Shown piece by piece: positions 44,680 through 53,765 of a stretch of DNA of 64,000 nt. The position numbers and the translations under genes are program-made. The notes below the pieces were generated by a model. The model did no database searches. It saw nothing but the letters and a program-made list of their open reading frames with translations, and was not told the origin of the DNA. The stretch is taken from positions 434,001 through 498,000 of the forward strand of contig JACRCQ010000030.1 in assembly GCA_016218915.1 (NCBI GenBank), in the 5' to 3' direction. How positions within the stretch are numbered: the stretch's first letter is position 1; each line of letters opens with the position of its first letter. This DNA comes from Deltaproteobacteria bacterium (GTDB taxonomy: Bacteria; Myxococcota_A; Polyangia; Polyangiales; Polyangiaceae).

Positions 44680-46812
44680 TCACGACATCGAGGGCGGCGG
44701 AGCCTTCGGCTTTGCCAGCTCTGCGGAGACGACCTTGCTTCCGATCCTGGCGCCATTGAGGGCGCCGATGGCAGCGTCGAGCACGGCGCGGCGCACGACG
44801 ATGAACGAGTGTCGATCGCGCAGACGCACGCGCGCGATGTCCTCGCGCGAAATGCTCGCTCCATCGAACACGCGGAAGAAGTCCTCGGCGTGCGCGCCTT
44901 CGCGTCGACCCGAGTTGACGAAGATCTCGACTTGATCCTCGGGGGCGATCTGATCGCCCGCCGGGGGCACGATGCTCTCGCCACCGATGGCTTCGAGGAT
45001 CGGCTCGTCGTCGTTGGCCTCCGCGGGCGGCGACCAATCGACGAATGCGGCGTGGCTCATGTTCGCCATGTCCACCTGCTTCGGCACGTCGGCTGCACGG
45101 GGCGGCTCAGCTGGGGGCTCCTTGCGCTCCGCAGGCGTGGCCGCGATTGCGGGTGCATCCGCAAGGGCCGTGACCTCGTAGCCGGGCAGATCGTCGTCGT
45201 CCCGCGCGTCGCGACGTCGCTCCTGGTGGCGCGCAGGTCGCGGCTCAGCAGGTGGGGCCCGACGGGGAGCGCGCTCCGGAGCCGTTTGCTCCGCTCTGTC
45301 CTCACGCGGCTTTCGTGGCAGCTTCGCTTCCTCCACGAGACGCTCGATTCGCTCGCGCGGCGCGCGCTCCCGACGCGTGGGCCGTCCGCGCTCGCCAGGG
45401 ACCTCGACCTTGCGCGGCTCGGCGGGCGCAGGGCGGGGCGCGCGGCTGCGACGTCCCGCTGCAGCTTCATCGATGGCCTTGGGGCGTTCGCCGAGGTGGT
45501 CGCGAAGCAGGGATGCGATGATGGTCTCGGCCTTGTCGTGGGTGAGCAGACGACGCGCCAGCGCCAGGTCGTCGATGTCGAGCGTCCTGGACGCGAACGC
45601 ATCGGCGAGCATCTGGATCACATCGGCTTCTGCGCGGGTCTTGAGCTCGCCGGACGTGGGGATCTGCTTCTCGAACGGACGGATCTTGTAGGTCAGGCGC
45701 AGGATGTACAGAGCGCCGATGTCCTGCGGCATGATCAGGTTGATCGCGGTGCCCGTGCGCCCCATCCGGCCGGTGCGACCGGTCCGGTGCACGTACTGCT
45801 CCGGCGTGTCCGGGAAGTCGTAGTTGATCACGTGCGTCAGGTGGGAGATGTCGATCCCGCGCGCTGCCACGTCGGTGGCCACGAGGAACCGCAGCCGCCC
45901 TTCGCGCGTGGAGGCCATGACCTTCTCGCGGTCGCTCTGCGGCAAGTCGCCGTTGAGCCAGTCCGCCTCGAATCCCGCACGAGAGAGCGCAGTCGCTACC
46001 CGCTCGGTCTCGTCCTTGGTGTTGCAGAAGATGACAGCGCTCTCCGGGTTCTCGACCTCGAGGATGCGCAGGAATACGCCGATCTTGTCCTCTCGGACGA
46101 AGTACACGTAGTGGGTGACATCCAGAGCGCCGACGTGGTCGCCTGACAAGGTGACGAACTGCGGCTCGCGAAGCCGGGTCTGTGCGATCCTCACGATGTC
46201 CGCAGGCAGCGTCGCGGAGAACAGCAGCGTCTGCCTCTCCTTGGGCAAGAACTCGAGGATCGCGCTCAGCTCGCGCTCGAACCCCATCGACAGCATCTCG
46301 TCGGATTCGTCGAGCACCAGCACGCGGATCGTCCTGGGATCCAGCGTGCCGCGCTTGAGATGATCCAGCGTCCGGCCGGGCGTGCCGACCACGATCTGCG
46401 ACCCTTCGCGGATAGCGTCGATCTGCCGCTGCATGGGCGCGCCGCCGTAGATCGCGACCGTCCTTACGTCGCGCTTCGCTCCGATGCGCGTCAGCTCGCG
46501 GGAGACCTGCAGGGCAAGCTCGCGCGTCGGCGTGAGCACAAGGGCCTGGGCGGCGAGCTGGCTTCGCTTGACGATCTGGTCGATCAGCGGGATGCCGAAC
46601 GCGGCGGTCTTGCCCGTGCCGGTGCGGGCCTGCACGACCAGATCGACGCCGCGGATGGCCGGATCGTAGATCGCGTGCTGGACCGGAGTCGGGTGGGTGT
46701 AGCCCATCTCGGCGAGCGTCTGCTTGACGTCGTTCGACAGCGGCATCGTGTCGAAGGATGGCAGAGGAGGATCGGGCAGGGCCTGTCCTTCGGTTTCAGG
46801 AGCATCGGTCAT
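44680..46812 (-). CDS. DEAD-box RNA helicase (DeaD/CsdA type) with DESD motif
   Basis: 710 residues. Both RecA domains (about 20-390) are complete: Q motif PTPVQHAIYD, Walker A ARTGTGKT (62-69), PTRELA, TPGR, SAT, and VHRTGRTGRMGRTG. Motif II is DESD (168-171) rather than DEAD. A dimerisation-like region follows, then a charged linker of about 170 Arg/Glu/Pro residues. A DbpA-type RNA-binding domain lies at about 630-700 (EIFVNSGRREGAHAEDFF). It is likely a cold-shock or ribosome-assembly helicase. Confidence 0.92.
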   Translation of the reverse strand: MTDAPETEGQALPDPPLPSFDTMPLSNDVKQTLAEMGYTHPTPVQHAIYDPAIRGVDLVVQARTGTGKTAAFGIPLIDQIVKRSQLAAQALVLTPTRELALQVSRELTRIGAKRDVRTVAIYGGAPMQRQIDAIREGSQIVVGTPGRTLDHLKRGTLDPRTIRVLVLDESDEMLSMGFERELSAILEFLPKERQTLLFSATLPADIVRIAQTRLREPQFVTLSGDHVGALDVTHYVYFVREDKIGVFLRILEVENPESAVIFCNTKDETERVATALSRAGFEADWLNGDLPQSDREKVMASTREGRLRFLVATDVAARGIDISHLTHVINYDFPDTPEQYVHRTGRTGRMGRTGTAINLIMPQDIGALYILRLTYKIRPFEKQIPTSGELKTRAEADVIQMLADAFASRTLDIDDLALARRLLTHDKAETIIASLLRDHLGERPKAIDEAAAGRRSRAPRPAPAEPRKVEVPGERGRPTRRERAPRERIERLVEEAKLPRKPREDRAEQTAPERAPRRAPPAEPRPARHQERRRDARDDDDLPGYEVTALADAPAIAATPAERKEPPAEPPRAADVPKQVDMANMSHAAFVDWSPPAEANDDEPILEAIGGESIVPPAGDQIAPEDQVEIFVNSGRREGAHAEDFFRVFDGASISREDIARVRLRDRHSFIVVRRAVLDAAIGALNGARIGSKVVSAELAKPKAPPPSMS

Positions 46813-46871
46813 CGGGAGTCCTCAAAGATGGATCAGGAAGCTCAAGGTGCAGTCTGCGTGATGAAGCGGAG

Positions 46872-47348
46872 TCAAGGTGGCCAGGCGGCTTCACGGATGT
46901 TGCGGTCTAGCAGCTCTCGGGCACGTCGACGAAGCGAAGCGAGCTCCGAGGACTCCCTGCGTACCGTATTTTCTTCCGCATAGCGAAGGTACTGGATCGC
47001 GTCGAGGGTCTCCAGGTACGGCTTGGACCCGGAGCAGGCCTTTCGGATGGCGCCGGCACGCCCCCATTCGGGCTGCAATGCGGCCTGGAAAGCCGCCACT
47101 GCCTGCTCCTCGTCGAGCTCGGTCTTGCAGGAAGCCGCGCGAGCACGCTCGATCGCGTTCCACAGAGCGGTGATCTCAGGACCGCACTGCACGCGCTCCG
47201 GGCCCGTGGACGGTTCGGACGCGGCCTGGATCGTGATTTCGACCACGATGATGCCTACCACCACCACAATCAAGCAGAAGTAGAGCGTCTGCACCCAGCG
47301 CCGGGCCTTGGCCCGCAGCGCCATGCGCTCGCTGTTCTGCTCGTCCAT
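46872..47348 (-). CDS. Membrane-anchored hypothetical protein
   Basis: 158 residues with one N-terminal membrane helix (about 20-43, VQTLYFCLIVVVVGIIVVEI), so most of the protein should be periplasmic. The exported region is helical and contains three cysteines (VQCGPE, ASCKTE, KACSGS), of which two may be paired. The end is Arg-rich. No family recognised. Confidence 0.6.
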   Translation of the reverse strand: MDEQNSERMALRAKARRWVQTLYFCLIVVVVGIIVVEITIQAASEPSTGPERVQCGPEITALWNAIERARAASCKTELDEEQAVAAFQAALQPEWGRAGAIRKACSGSKPYLETLDAIQYLRYAEENTVRRESSELASLRRRARELLDRNIREAAWPP

Positions 47349-47393
47349 GCTCGCGGCTTATCGCGCCCAAACGGGCAGGGCGTCAAGCGGGGA

Positions 47394-49088
47394 TCAGAAG
47401 GAGCGCCCCTCGCTGAGGGTGAACGGGATCCAGGCTGCATACATCTTGGTATGCACGCCCTTCCGCGTGTAGCCAGCAAGGCCGTACAGGACCTTCCACC
47501 AATGGCCGTCCGGGGTCTCCCCATAGGAGAACGCCGGGAAAAAGTGGAACTCCCAGTCCAGCCCCTGCTTGAGCTTTCGCTCGTGATAGTACGTGTTCAA
47601 CGCGAGCTGCGAGACCGAGTCGCCATCATCAAACCGCCAGTACACTGGGAAGCCGACCGTGGTGCGGCTCTTGGGCGATGCGAAGTCCCAGAAGAACGGA
47701 AACACCACCGTGTGGCTCGTGTTCTGGTTGCGCCCCAAATACAAGATCGGGTGGATGTTCGTTTCCCATCCCGTCAGCCCGTGAGAGTGCTGGATGAACG
47801 GCGTGATGAACGTCGTCTCCTTCACCCCGTAGCGCTCGAAGTGGCCCCAGAACGGAAACACCGCGAAGTCGCGTCCGCGCGGGCTCACCGACGAGTACAG
47901 GAACGGGAACAGGATCTTGGTCTGGGCGCCGATGTCGGGATCCCGATAGTCCCAGTAGAACGGCGTGATCATGTCCAGCTCGGTCCGCCCGCGGTACCGC
48001 GCATAGCCCCACGTCGCGAACGTCTTCTCGCCCTTGGGCCCGGTCGCCGTGAGGAACAGCGGGTTGACGAACAGGTTCTCCTTGCCCTTGTGGCCGTAGT
48101 GGAAGAACGGCAGGACCGTCACGTGGTCCTCGTCCGGGCCCCAGATGTGCCAGAAGAACGGCATCACATCGAACACATCGCGGTCGCGCGTATGCTTCCA
48201 GAGCAGCGGCCCCCAGATGTTGAGCGACTTCTCGCCGATGTCCTCGTACGAGTAGTAGTGCAGCAGCGGAGGGATGATCTCGTACTCCGAGTGGTCGTCG
48301 CGCCCGTAGAAGTAGAAAGGCGCGATCCCGAAGTCGATGTCCTCGGCCGTGCGAAGGCTGCAGGTCGAGCCCCCCTTCCAGCTGCAGAACGCTGGACCCA
48401 CCATGTTGAACCCGCCCGTCTGGTCGTGACGGGTGTAGGTCAGCAACGGCGGAATGTGCAGGTAGCCGCCGTCTTTGCGTGACCCCTGGAAAATAAGGGG
48501 TGCGAGCCAGTTGTCCTGCTCGCCCGGAGACCGACGCCACGCGAGCGGACCGACGACGTGCGTGCGGCTGTCGCCGTTCCGGACGTCCCAGTAGAGCGGG
48601 AAGACCACGTCCGCATCCTGCTGGGGGCTTCGGCGACGGTAGTACAGCGGGCCGAACAGCGATGCGGTGTCGTCTCCCTGCGTTCGCTCGAACCAGAGCG
48701 GGAAGATCGTCCGGAATCGATAGGCGCCGCTCTGCTCCTCGTAGTAGGGCGGGTAGATCCGGCGGGTCCATACCGGCGAGACTCCTGCCCCCGCAGCAAC
48801 GCCTGCGTCGGACTCCGCATCGCTGCCGATGCGCTTCTTGACCGCGCTCGATACCGAAAGCGGATCCGTGGGCAGCTGCGCTTCGGCCGACGGCAGCGAG
48901 CTGAGGTCCTCGCCTCCAGGCGCCGCGTGCGTTTGCGGCTGCTTTGGATCGGGCTTGGGTTGCTGCTGGCCCTGGCCAGGCTGCATCGGCGGCGGGCCCA
49001 TGGGGCCGAACTGCGCAAACGCCGACGTGGACACCAGCGAGAACGCCAGCGCCAGAGGCCATGCCACCCGCAGCGACGCAACGGTCAA
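47394..49088 (-). CDS. Secreted protein of about 20 aromatic beta repeats
   Basis: 564 residues. Signal peptide (LALAFSLVSTSAFA-QFG) and a Pro/Gln-rich linker are followed, from about residue 90, by some 20 tandem units of 16-20 residues. Each pairs a hydrophobic strand with a Pro and aromatics, for example DVVFPLYWDVRNGDSRT, HVVGPLAWRRSPGEQD, TVVFPFFWDFASPKSRT. The consensus is roughly h-h-h-(F/G/x)-P-(h/F)-(h/F)-(W/Y). This would suit a beta-solenoid or outer membrane barrel. The TTG start overlaps the hisS stop (TTGA) and has AGGAGG six bases upstream. I know no function. Confidence 0.75.
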   Translation of the reverse strand: MTVASLRVAWPLALAFSLVSTSAFAQFGPMGPPPMQPGQGQQQPKPDPKQPQTHAAPGGEDLSSLPSAEAQLPTDPLSVSSAVKKRIGSDAESDAGVAAGAGVSPVWTRRIYPPYYEEQSGAYRFRTIFPLWFERTQGDDTASLFGPLYYRRRSPQQDADVVFPLYWDVRNGDSRTHVVGPLAWRRSPGEQDNWLAPLIFQGSRKDGGYLHIPPLLTYTRHDQTGGFNMVGPAFCSWKGGSTCSLRTAEDIDFGIAPFYFYGRDDHSEYEIIPPLLHYYSYEDIGEKSLNIWGPLLWKHTRDRDVFDVMPFFWHIWGPDEDHVTVLPFFHYGHKGKENLFVNPLFLTATGPKGEKTFATWGYARYRGRTELDMITPFYWDYRDPDIGAQTKILFPFLYSSVSPRGRDFAVFPFWGHFERYGVKETTFITPFIQHSHGLTGWETNIHPILYLGRNQNTSHTVVFPFFWDFASPKSRTTVGFPVYWRFDDGDSVSQLALNTYYHERKLKQGLDWEFHFFPAFSYGETPDGHWWKVLYGLAGYTRKGVHTKMYAAWIPFTLSEGRSF

Positions 49089-50362
49089 CCTGAGCCTCCT
49101 GCTGAAGCGGCCTTCAGCAACGACGCGACCTGCGTCGCTGCGTCGGCGCGTGCAACCACGCTCTGGTTGTGTCCGGCAAGGTCCTTGAGCTGCACCTGCG
49201 CGGCATCGACCTCGGAGTCGCCAATCACGACGCACAATGGAGCACCCAGCGCGTTGGCGCGGCGCAGCATCGCGCGGAGCGATGTGCCGCGCGTGTCGAC
49301 GTCGACCGCAACGCCCAGGTCGCGGATCTCCCGGGCCAACACGAGCGCCTCGCTCGAGGCGCGCTCGCCGATGGGTGCGATCATCACGATCGGACGCGGG
49401 GCAGCGGTCTGGTCGCCCATGGCAAGCAGGATTCTCTCGATCCCGAGCGCAAACCCGATGGAGGGCGTGGCAGGGCCGCCGATCTCCGCCGCGAGCCCGT
49501 CGTAGCGTCCACCACCCCCAAGCGCGTTCTGGGCTCCCACCAATCCGGCGCTGCTTCGGACCTCGAAGAGCGTGCGGCTGTAGTAGTCGAGCCCGCGCAC
49601 CAGCTGCGGATCCGCACGGTACGGGGTGCCCAGCCTCTCGAGATAGGTCAGAATCTTCTGCCAGTGCGCGCGATCCTCGTCGTCGAGCAGATCGATCACG
49701 CTCGGTGCCCCTGCGATGGCGGCAATGTCCCGCTCGTCCTTGGAGTCGAGGATGCGCAGCGGGTTGGTCGTGAGCCTGCGCTGCGAGTCCTCGCTGAGCT
49801 GGGAAGCGCGAGGGGTGAGATGCTCGACGAGGGCTTGCTTGTACCGCGGGCGTGTGGCCGGGCCGCCGAGCGAATTGACCACCACTTCGAGCTGACCGAT
49901 GCCGAGTCGCTGGAAGAAGCGGACGAGCATGTCGATCATCTCGGCGTCGCTGGCAGGTCCGGGATCGCCCATCAGCTCACAGCCGACCTGGTAGAACTGG
50001 CGATAGCGACCGCGTGCCGGACGCTCGCCGCGGAACATCGGGCCGAGGTAGTACCAGCGTGTGACCGGCTCGCGCTGGTCGATGTGGTGCTCGACGAACG
50101 CGCGAACCGCTCCAGCGGTGCCTTCGGGTCGCAATGTCAGCGCGTCATCGTGGTGCGTGAAGGAGTACATCTCCTTTTCCACGATGTCGGTCGCTTCGCC
50201 GATGGAACGAACGAAGAGCGAGGTGGGCTCGACGATGGGCGTGCGGATCTCGCGGTAGCCAAAAAGCTCGACGGTGTCGCGGAAGGCACGTTCGAACTGC
50301 TGCCAGCGTTCCACCTCGCCGGGCAGGATGTCGTTCATGCCTTTGATCGCTCTGAAGTTCAT
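49085..50362 (-). CDS. hisS: Histidyl-tRNA synthetase
   Basis: 425 residues, class II synthetase. Motif 2 region is GPMFRGERPARGRYRQFYQ and motif 3 GFALGIERILLAM; LRPEGTAGAVRAF and LVRGLDYYSRTLFEV are histidine-specific signatures. The anticodon-binding domain covers the last 95 residues. ATG at 50362 gives MNFRAIKGMNDILPGE, the normal N-terminus. The stop overlaps the TTG of the aromatic-repeat gene. Confidence 0.95.
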   Translation of the reverse strand: MNFRAIKGMNDILPGEVERWQQFERAFRDTVELFGYREIRTPIVEPTSLFVRSIGEATDIVEKEMYSFTHHDDALTLRPEGTAGAVRAFVEHHIDQREPVTRWYYLGPMFRGERPARGRYRQFYQVGCELMGDPGPASDAEMIDMLVRFFQRLGIGQLEVVVNSLGGPATRPRYKQALVEHLTPRASQLSEDSQRRLTTNPLRILDSKDERDIAAIAGAPSVIDLLDDEDRAHWQKILTYLERLGTPYRADPQLVRGLDYYSRTLFEVRSSAGLVGAQNALGGGGRYDGLAAEIGGPATPSIGFALGIERILLAMGDQTAAPRPIVMIAPIGERASSEALVLAREIRDLGVAVDVDTRGTSLRAMLRRANALGAPLCVVIGDSEVDAAQVQLKDLAGHNQSVVARADAATQVASLLKAASAGGSG

Positions 50363-50572
50363 ATCGGCCCGCGGCTTATGAACGGGGGGCGGCAGCGGGT
50401 CAAGCGGCCCGTACCGGAAGTCGTCCAGGGGCGTCATGTTTTGCCCAAAACGGCCCTGAGCGCGAGAGCAATCGTCGGGGGGGCGACAAGAATGCGGGCC
50501 GCGTACAACTCGTGCAGGGGAACTCCTTTGCGTGCAGGGGCGAATCAGGCTCCTGATCGGACCGGGTCGCGT

Positions 50573-51547
50573 ATGCTGCCGCTCCGCCCCATCGCGCCCT
50601 ATGCCTTGGGGGACCCGGAAAGGATTCAGATGAAGGGTATGTTCATGCAGGGGCTCGCGGTGCTTCTTCGCGAGCGGCCGTCGTTGGACGACATCGAGCA
50701 GGCGCTGTCGGGGTTCGACATCGTCAAGCGGGTCGAGCCCGGCGAGTTCTCCTGGATGAGTGGCCTGTTCGGTGTGGTCGTTGCCATGCGCCCCCAAGTC
50801 AACGGCTATGTCGTGGTGGATGTGGTTGATCGGCCCTGGCCCGACGCGATGGGGGATCCCAAGACGGACTCGTTGCTCTTCGGGGCCTGGTCCATGGGAT
50901 TCTTCGGGCCGCTGACGTTTCCCGGCGGCATGCAGCGCGCGGTCTCCCACGCCTACGGCTGGCCAGGGGCCAAGGCTGCCGCCGAAGGTCATCGGGCGTT
51001 CGTGCGGGTTCGCGTGTCCTACGTTCTAGGCGCCGCTGCGGGCGCGCCCGTGGCGCCGGCGGACCAGGACGCCGAGGGCGAGCTGATGTTCGCGACCAAC
51101 GTGGCGCGCGCCTTGTCCCGCATTCCAGGCGCCCTCGCGTACTTCAACCCGAACGGAGAGGTGCTGCTGCACCCTGACGAGCTTCACCTGTCGATGGGGC
51201 AGGCGCGAGATCAGGATCTGCCACCGCTCGATGCGTGGTCGAACGTGCGGATGTTCAAGGTCGACGACGCGTGGATGATGATGGACACGGTGGGGTTGGG
51301 GCAGCTCGACCTCGAGGATCACGAGGCGTGGTTCCGCAAGGGCGCATGCGATCCCAACTCGGTCGGCACCTGGCTTCGCAATTTGAGCGTGTACGTGCAG
51401 CGCGGCGGCAAGATCGCGGACGGCGACACGAGCGACGGGCCGCGCGGCGTGCATTGGCGAGCGCGTCGGGTCGACGAGTCGCAGCTGTCACCGCCGAGGG
51501 CTGTGATCCGCTGGGCGCCAGATGATGGGACCAAGCCGCCGTGGTGA
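50573..51547 (+). CDS. DUF4261-like protein
   Basis: 324 residues, soluble. Segments such as GMFMQGLAVLLRERPSLDDI, AMRPQVNGYVVVDVVDRPWP and AYFNPNGEVLLHPDEL resemble DUF4261 proteins, whose role is unknown. No signal peptide, helix or catalytic motif. ATG at 50573 is chosen since the frame upstream is shadow of hisS. Divergent from hisS with a 210-base gap. Confidence 0.6.
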   Translation: MLPLRPIAPYALGDPERIQMKGMFMQGLAVLLRERPSLDDIEQALSGFDIVKRVEPGEFSWMSGLFGVVVAMRPQVNGYVVVDVVDRPWPDAMGDPKTDSLLFGAWSMGFFGPLTFPGGMQRAVSHAYGWPGAKAAAEGHRAFVRVRVSYVLGAAAGAPVAPADQDAEGELMFATNVARALSRIPGALAYFNPNGEVLLHPDELHLSMGQARDQDLPPLDAWSNVRMFKVDDAWMMMDTVGLGQLDLEDHEAWFRKGACDPNSVGTWLRNLSVYVQRGGKIADGDTSDGPRGVHWRARRVDESQLSPPRAVIRWAPDDGTKPPW

Positions 51548-51554
51548 CTTCGTC

Positions 51555-52070
51555 TCACTGCACCGCCCGCGCCAGATCATCCTCGCTCTGATCCGGCCCA
51601 CCCACCCACTTGATGTTGCCATCGGCAGACACGACGAACGTGATCGGCAGATCGCTCACGCGAAACCGCCCTGACAGGACGTTGCCGCGATCGTGCACGA
51701 TCGGAAACGTCAGGCCGTAGCTGTCCTTGACCTCGCGCGCGTCCACCTCGCTCTCGTCTTCCGAGATCCCGACGAACACGATGTCCGAGCGGTCCTTGTG
51801 GAGCGCTTCGGCCTTGGGGAGCGTTTTCTTGCAAGGCTCGCAGTACTTGGCGAAGAACTTCACCACCATCACCTTGCCCCGTGCAGAGCCCGTGTCGAAC
51901 GTCGAGCCGTCCAGGGTCGGACGCTTGAACGCTGGCACCGGCTTGCTCAGCAGCGCGCTCGGATAGGACGCGGCCGGTGCCTTGCCCGCACACGAGCAAA
52001 TCGTAAGGGCGAGGCCTACTGCGCAACGTGCTACCCAACCGTACTTCGACGCGAGCATGACCCGACCCAT
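51555..52070 (-). CDS. TlpA-like thioredoxin-fold lipoprotein
   Basis: 171 residues. Exported by a signal peptide with lipobox-like ICSC-A. The thioredoxin fold is redoxin/TlpA-type with active site KYCEPCKK (CxxC) after KVMVVKFFA, the helix-containing insert, and cis-Pro in VSDLPITFVV. It would reduce or oxidise periplasmic thiols, for example in cytochrome c maturation. ATG at 52070; an ATG four codons further is possible. It overlaps no neighbour and is antisense to the upstream part of the ruvX region. Confidence 0.88.
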   Translation of the reverse strand: MGRVMLASKYGWVARCAVGLALTICSCAGKAPAASYPSALLSKPVPAFKRPTLDGSTFDTGSARGKVMVVKFFAKYCEPCKKTLPKAEALHKDRSDIVFVGISEDESEVDAREVKDSYGLTFPIVHDRGNVLSGRFRVSDLPITFVVSADGNIKWVGGPDQSEDDLARAVQ

Positions 52071-52107
52071 ACCTCAACGTCGCGCCGTTGTGCTACACCG
52101 CCCAGCC

Positions 52108-52530
52108 ATGCGCGTGGCAGCGCTCGATTTCGGCAAGGTGCGCATCGGACTGGCGGTCAACGACGAGCTCGGTCTGATGGCCCACCCGCGCGCGGCCCTC
52201 GACGCCCGCGACCGCGGGGCGCTGTACGCCTTGCTCGCGGAATTCGCCCGCGAGGAAGGGATCGAGCTGTTCCTGGTCGGCGTGCCGCTCGATCGCGACG
52301 GCGCCGTGGGGCCTGCGGCCCGCAAGGCAGAAGCATTCGCAGAGCAGGTCCAAGCGGCCACCGGATGTCCGGTGGAGTTCTTTGACGAGCGGCTCACCAC
52401 GACCGAGGCTCATCGCAGGCTGCGCGAGGGAGGGCACGACGCGCGAAGCGCCAGGAGCAAGGTCGACTCCGCTGCCGCCTGCCTGATGCTCCAGGCATGG
52501 CTCGACCGTCACCAGGGGATCGAGCGGTGA
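52108..52530 (+). CDS. ruvX: Putative pre-16S rRNA nuclease / Holliday junction resolvase YqgF
   Basis: 140 residues, RNase-H fold. Motifs: AALDFGKVRIGLAV with the catalytic Asp, LFLVGVPLDRDGAVG, and VEFFDERLTTTEAHRRL, ending with KVDSAAACLMLQAWLD. The ATG at 52108 gives the family start MRVAALDFG. Stop overlaps the mltG GTG start (GTGA). The ruvX-mltG pairing is common in bacteria. Confidence 0.94.
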   Translation: MRVAALDFGKVRIGLAVNDELGLMAHPRAALDARDRGALYALLAEFAREEGIELFLVGVPLDRDGAVGPAARKAEAFAEQVQAATGCPVEFFDERLTTTEAHRRLREGGHDARSARSKVDSAAACLMLQAWLDRHQGIER

Positions 52531-53765
52531 CCCGGGCCAAGAAGCCTGCGACCAAAAAGCCGCGAGCTCGGGTCGCGAAGCCCGACGTGCCGGACGAGAT
52601 CTTTCTCGGCGATCCGGAGCCGCCTCCGAGCAAGCCGAAGAAGTCGCCCAGGAGGTCGCGCACGGCACGGTCGCCGGCTCGCGCGCCGTCGGGCGGCAGG
52701 CTGCAGGGGTTGAGCCCGCGCGCGCGCATCGCGCTCGCGGTCGTTGGGGCGGTCCTCGCGCTGTTCGCGATCACGTTCGGCGCGTTCGTGTTCATGCCGG
52801 GCCCTGGGGCAGGCAAGCTGGTGGAGATGGAGTGGCCGAAGGACGGCACCTCAGGGACTGCAGCGACCAAGCTGAGCGATGCTGGCTTGATCAACTCGCC
52901 GTGGATGTTCAGGGTCTACCTCGCCCTCGCTGGAGGCGTCGACACGGTCAAGCCCGGAGTGCATCTTCTGTCCGACGACATGTCGCCTCGGACGCTGCTG
53001 CGCCGGCTGCGCCGCACCCCTGGCGGCGCCACGGTGCGCGTGGTGATCCCGGAGGGCTACAACAAGTTCGAGATCGCACGTCGCATGCACGAGACCGGCG
53101 TGTGCGCATCGCGCGCTCTGCTGTCGACCGCAGGCGATCCTTCGCTGCTGCAGGAGCTGCGGCTCGGGGCAGGGGATGCGGAAGGCTACCTGTTCCCTGC
53201 GACGTACGAGTTCCTGCGGAACACGGATCCACGCGATGTGATTCGACGCATGGCGCTCGAGTCGGACCGGCGGTACGCGCGCCTGTTCGACCAGTACGCG
53301 GCCGGGCTGGCCGACCTCAAGGCGACCCTCGGGTTCGGCAAGCACGAGGTCATCGTGCTCGCGTCGATCGTCGAGAAGGAGGCTGTGGTCGACGACGAGC
53401 GTCCGATCATCGCGAGCGTATTCCTGAACCGCCTGCGCGATCCCAATTCGCGGGCGGATCGCAAGAAGCTGCAAAGCGATCCGACCAGCCGCTATGGCTG
53501 CCTGATGCAGAAGCTGGCGAGCTGCGAGTCACCCGATGGCAAGCCGACCTCGGCCATGGTGCACGACCCGCTCAACCTGTACAGCACGTATGCGCACGCA
53601 GGGCTGACGCCCGGACCGATCGCCAACCCGAGCGAGAAGTCGGTGCAGGCGGTGCTCGCGCCTGCGCAGACCCGGTACATGTTCTTCGTTGCAAAGGGCG
53701 GGGGACGCCACACGTTCAGCGAGACGTTCGACGAGCACAATGCGGCGATTAGAAACCGACACTGA
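52527..53765 (+). CDS. mltG: Endolytic transglycosylase MltG
   Basis: 412 residues. A long Lys/Arg/Pro cytoplasmic tail (about 1-65) leads to a membrane helix at about 73-92 and the YceG domain. Catalytic Glu lies in LASIVEKEAVVDDERP, followed by FLNRLRDP, LQSDPTSRYG and the family end LYSTYAHAGLTPGPIANPS. It cuts nascent glycan strands and so terminates peptidoglycan synthesis. GTG at 52527 overlaps the ruvX stop. Confidence 0.95.
   Translation: MTRAKKPATKKPRARVAKPDVPDEIFLGDPEPPPSKPKKSPRRSRTARSPARAPSGGRLQGLSPRARIALAVVGAVLALFAITFGAFVFMPGPGAGKLVEMEWPKDGTSGTAATKLSDAGLINSPWMFRVYLALAGGVDTVKPGVHLLSDDMSPRTLLRRLRRTPGGATVRVVIPEGYNKFEIARRMHETGVCASRALLSTAGDPSLLQELRLGAGDAEGYLFPATYEFLRNTDPRDVIRRMALESDRRYARLFDQYAAGLADLKATLGFGKHEVIVLASIVEKEAVVDDERPIIASVFLNRLRDPNSRADRKKLQSDPTSRYGCLMQKLASCESPDGKPTSAMVHDPLNLYSTYAHAGLTPGPIANPSEKSVQAVLAPAQTRYMFFVAKGGGRHTFSETFDEHNAAIRNRH

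Noticed and set aside
49169-50572. Long plus-strand extension upstream of the DUF4261-like gene
   Set aside because: It is the shadow of hisS; the gene proper starts at 50573.
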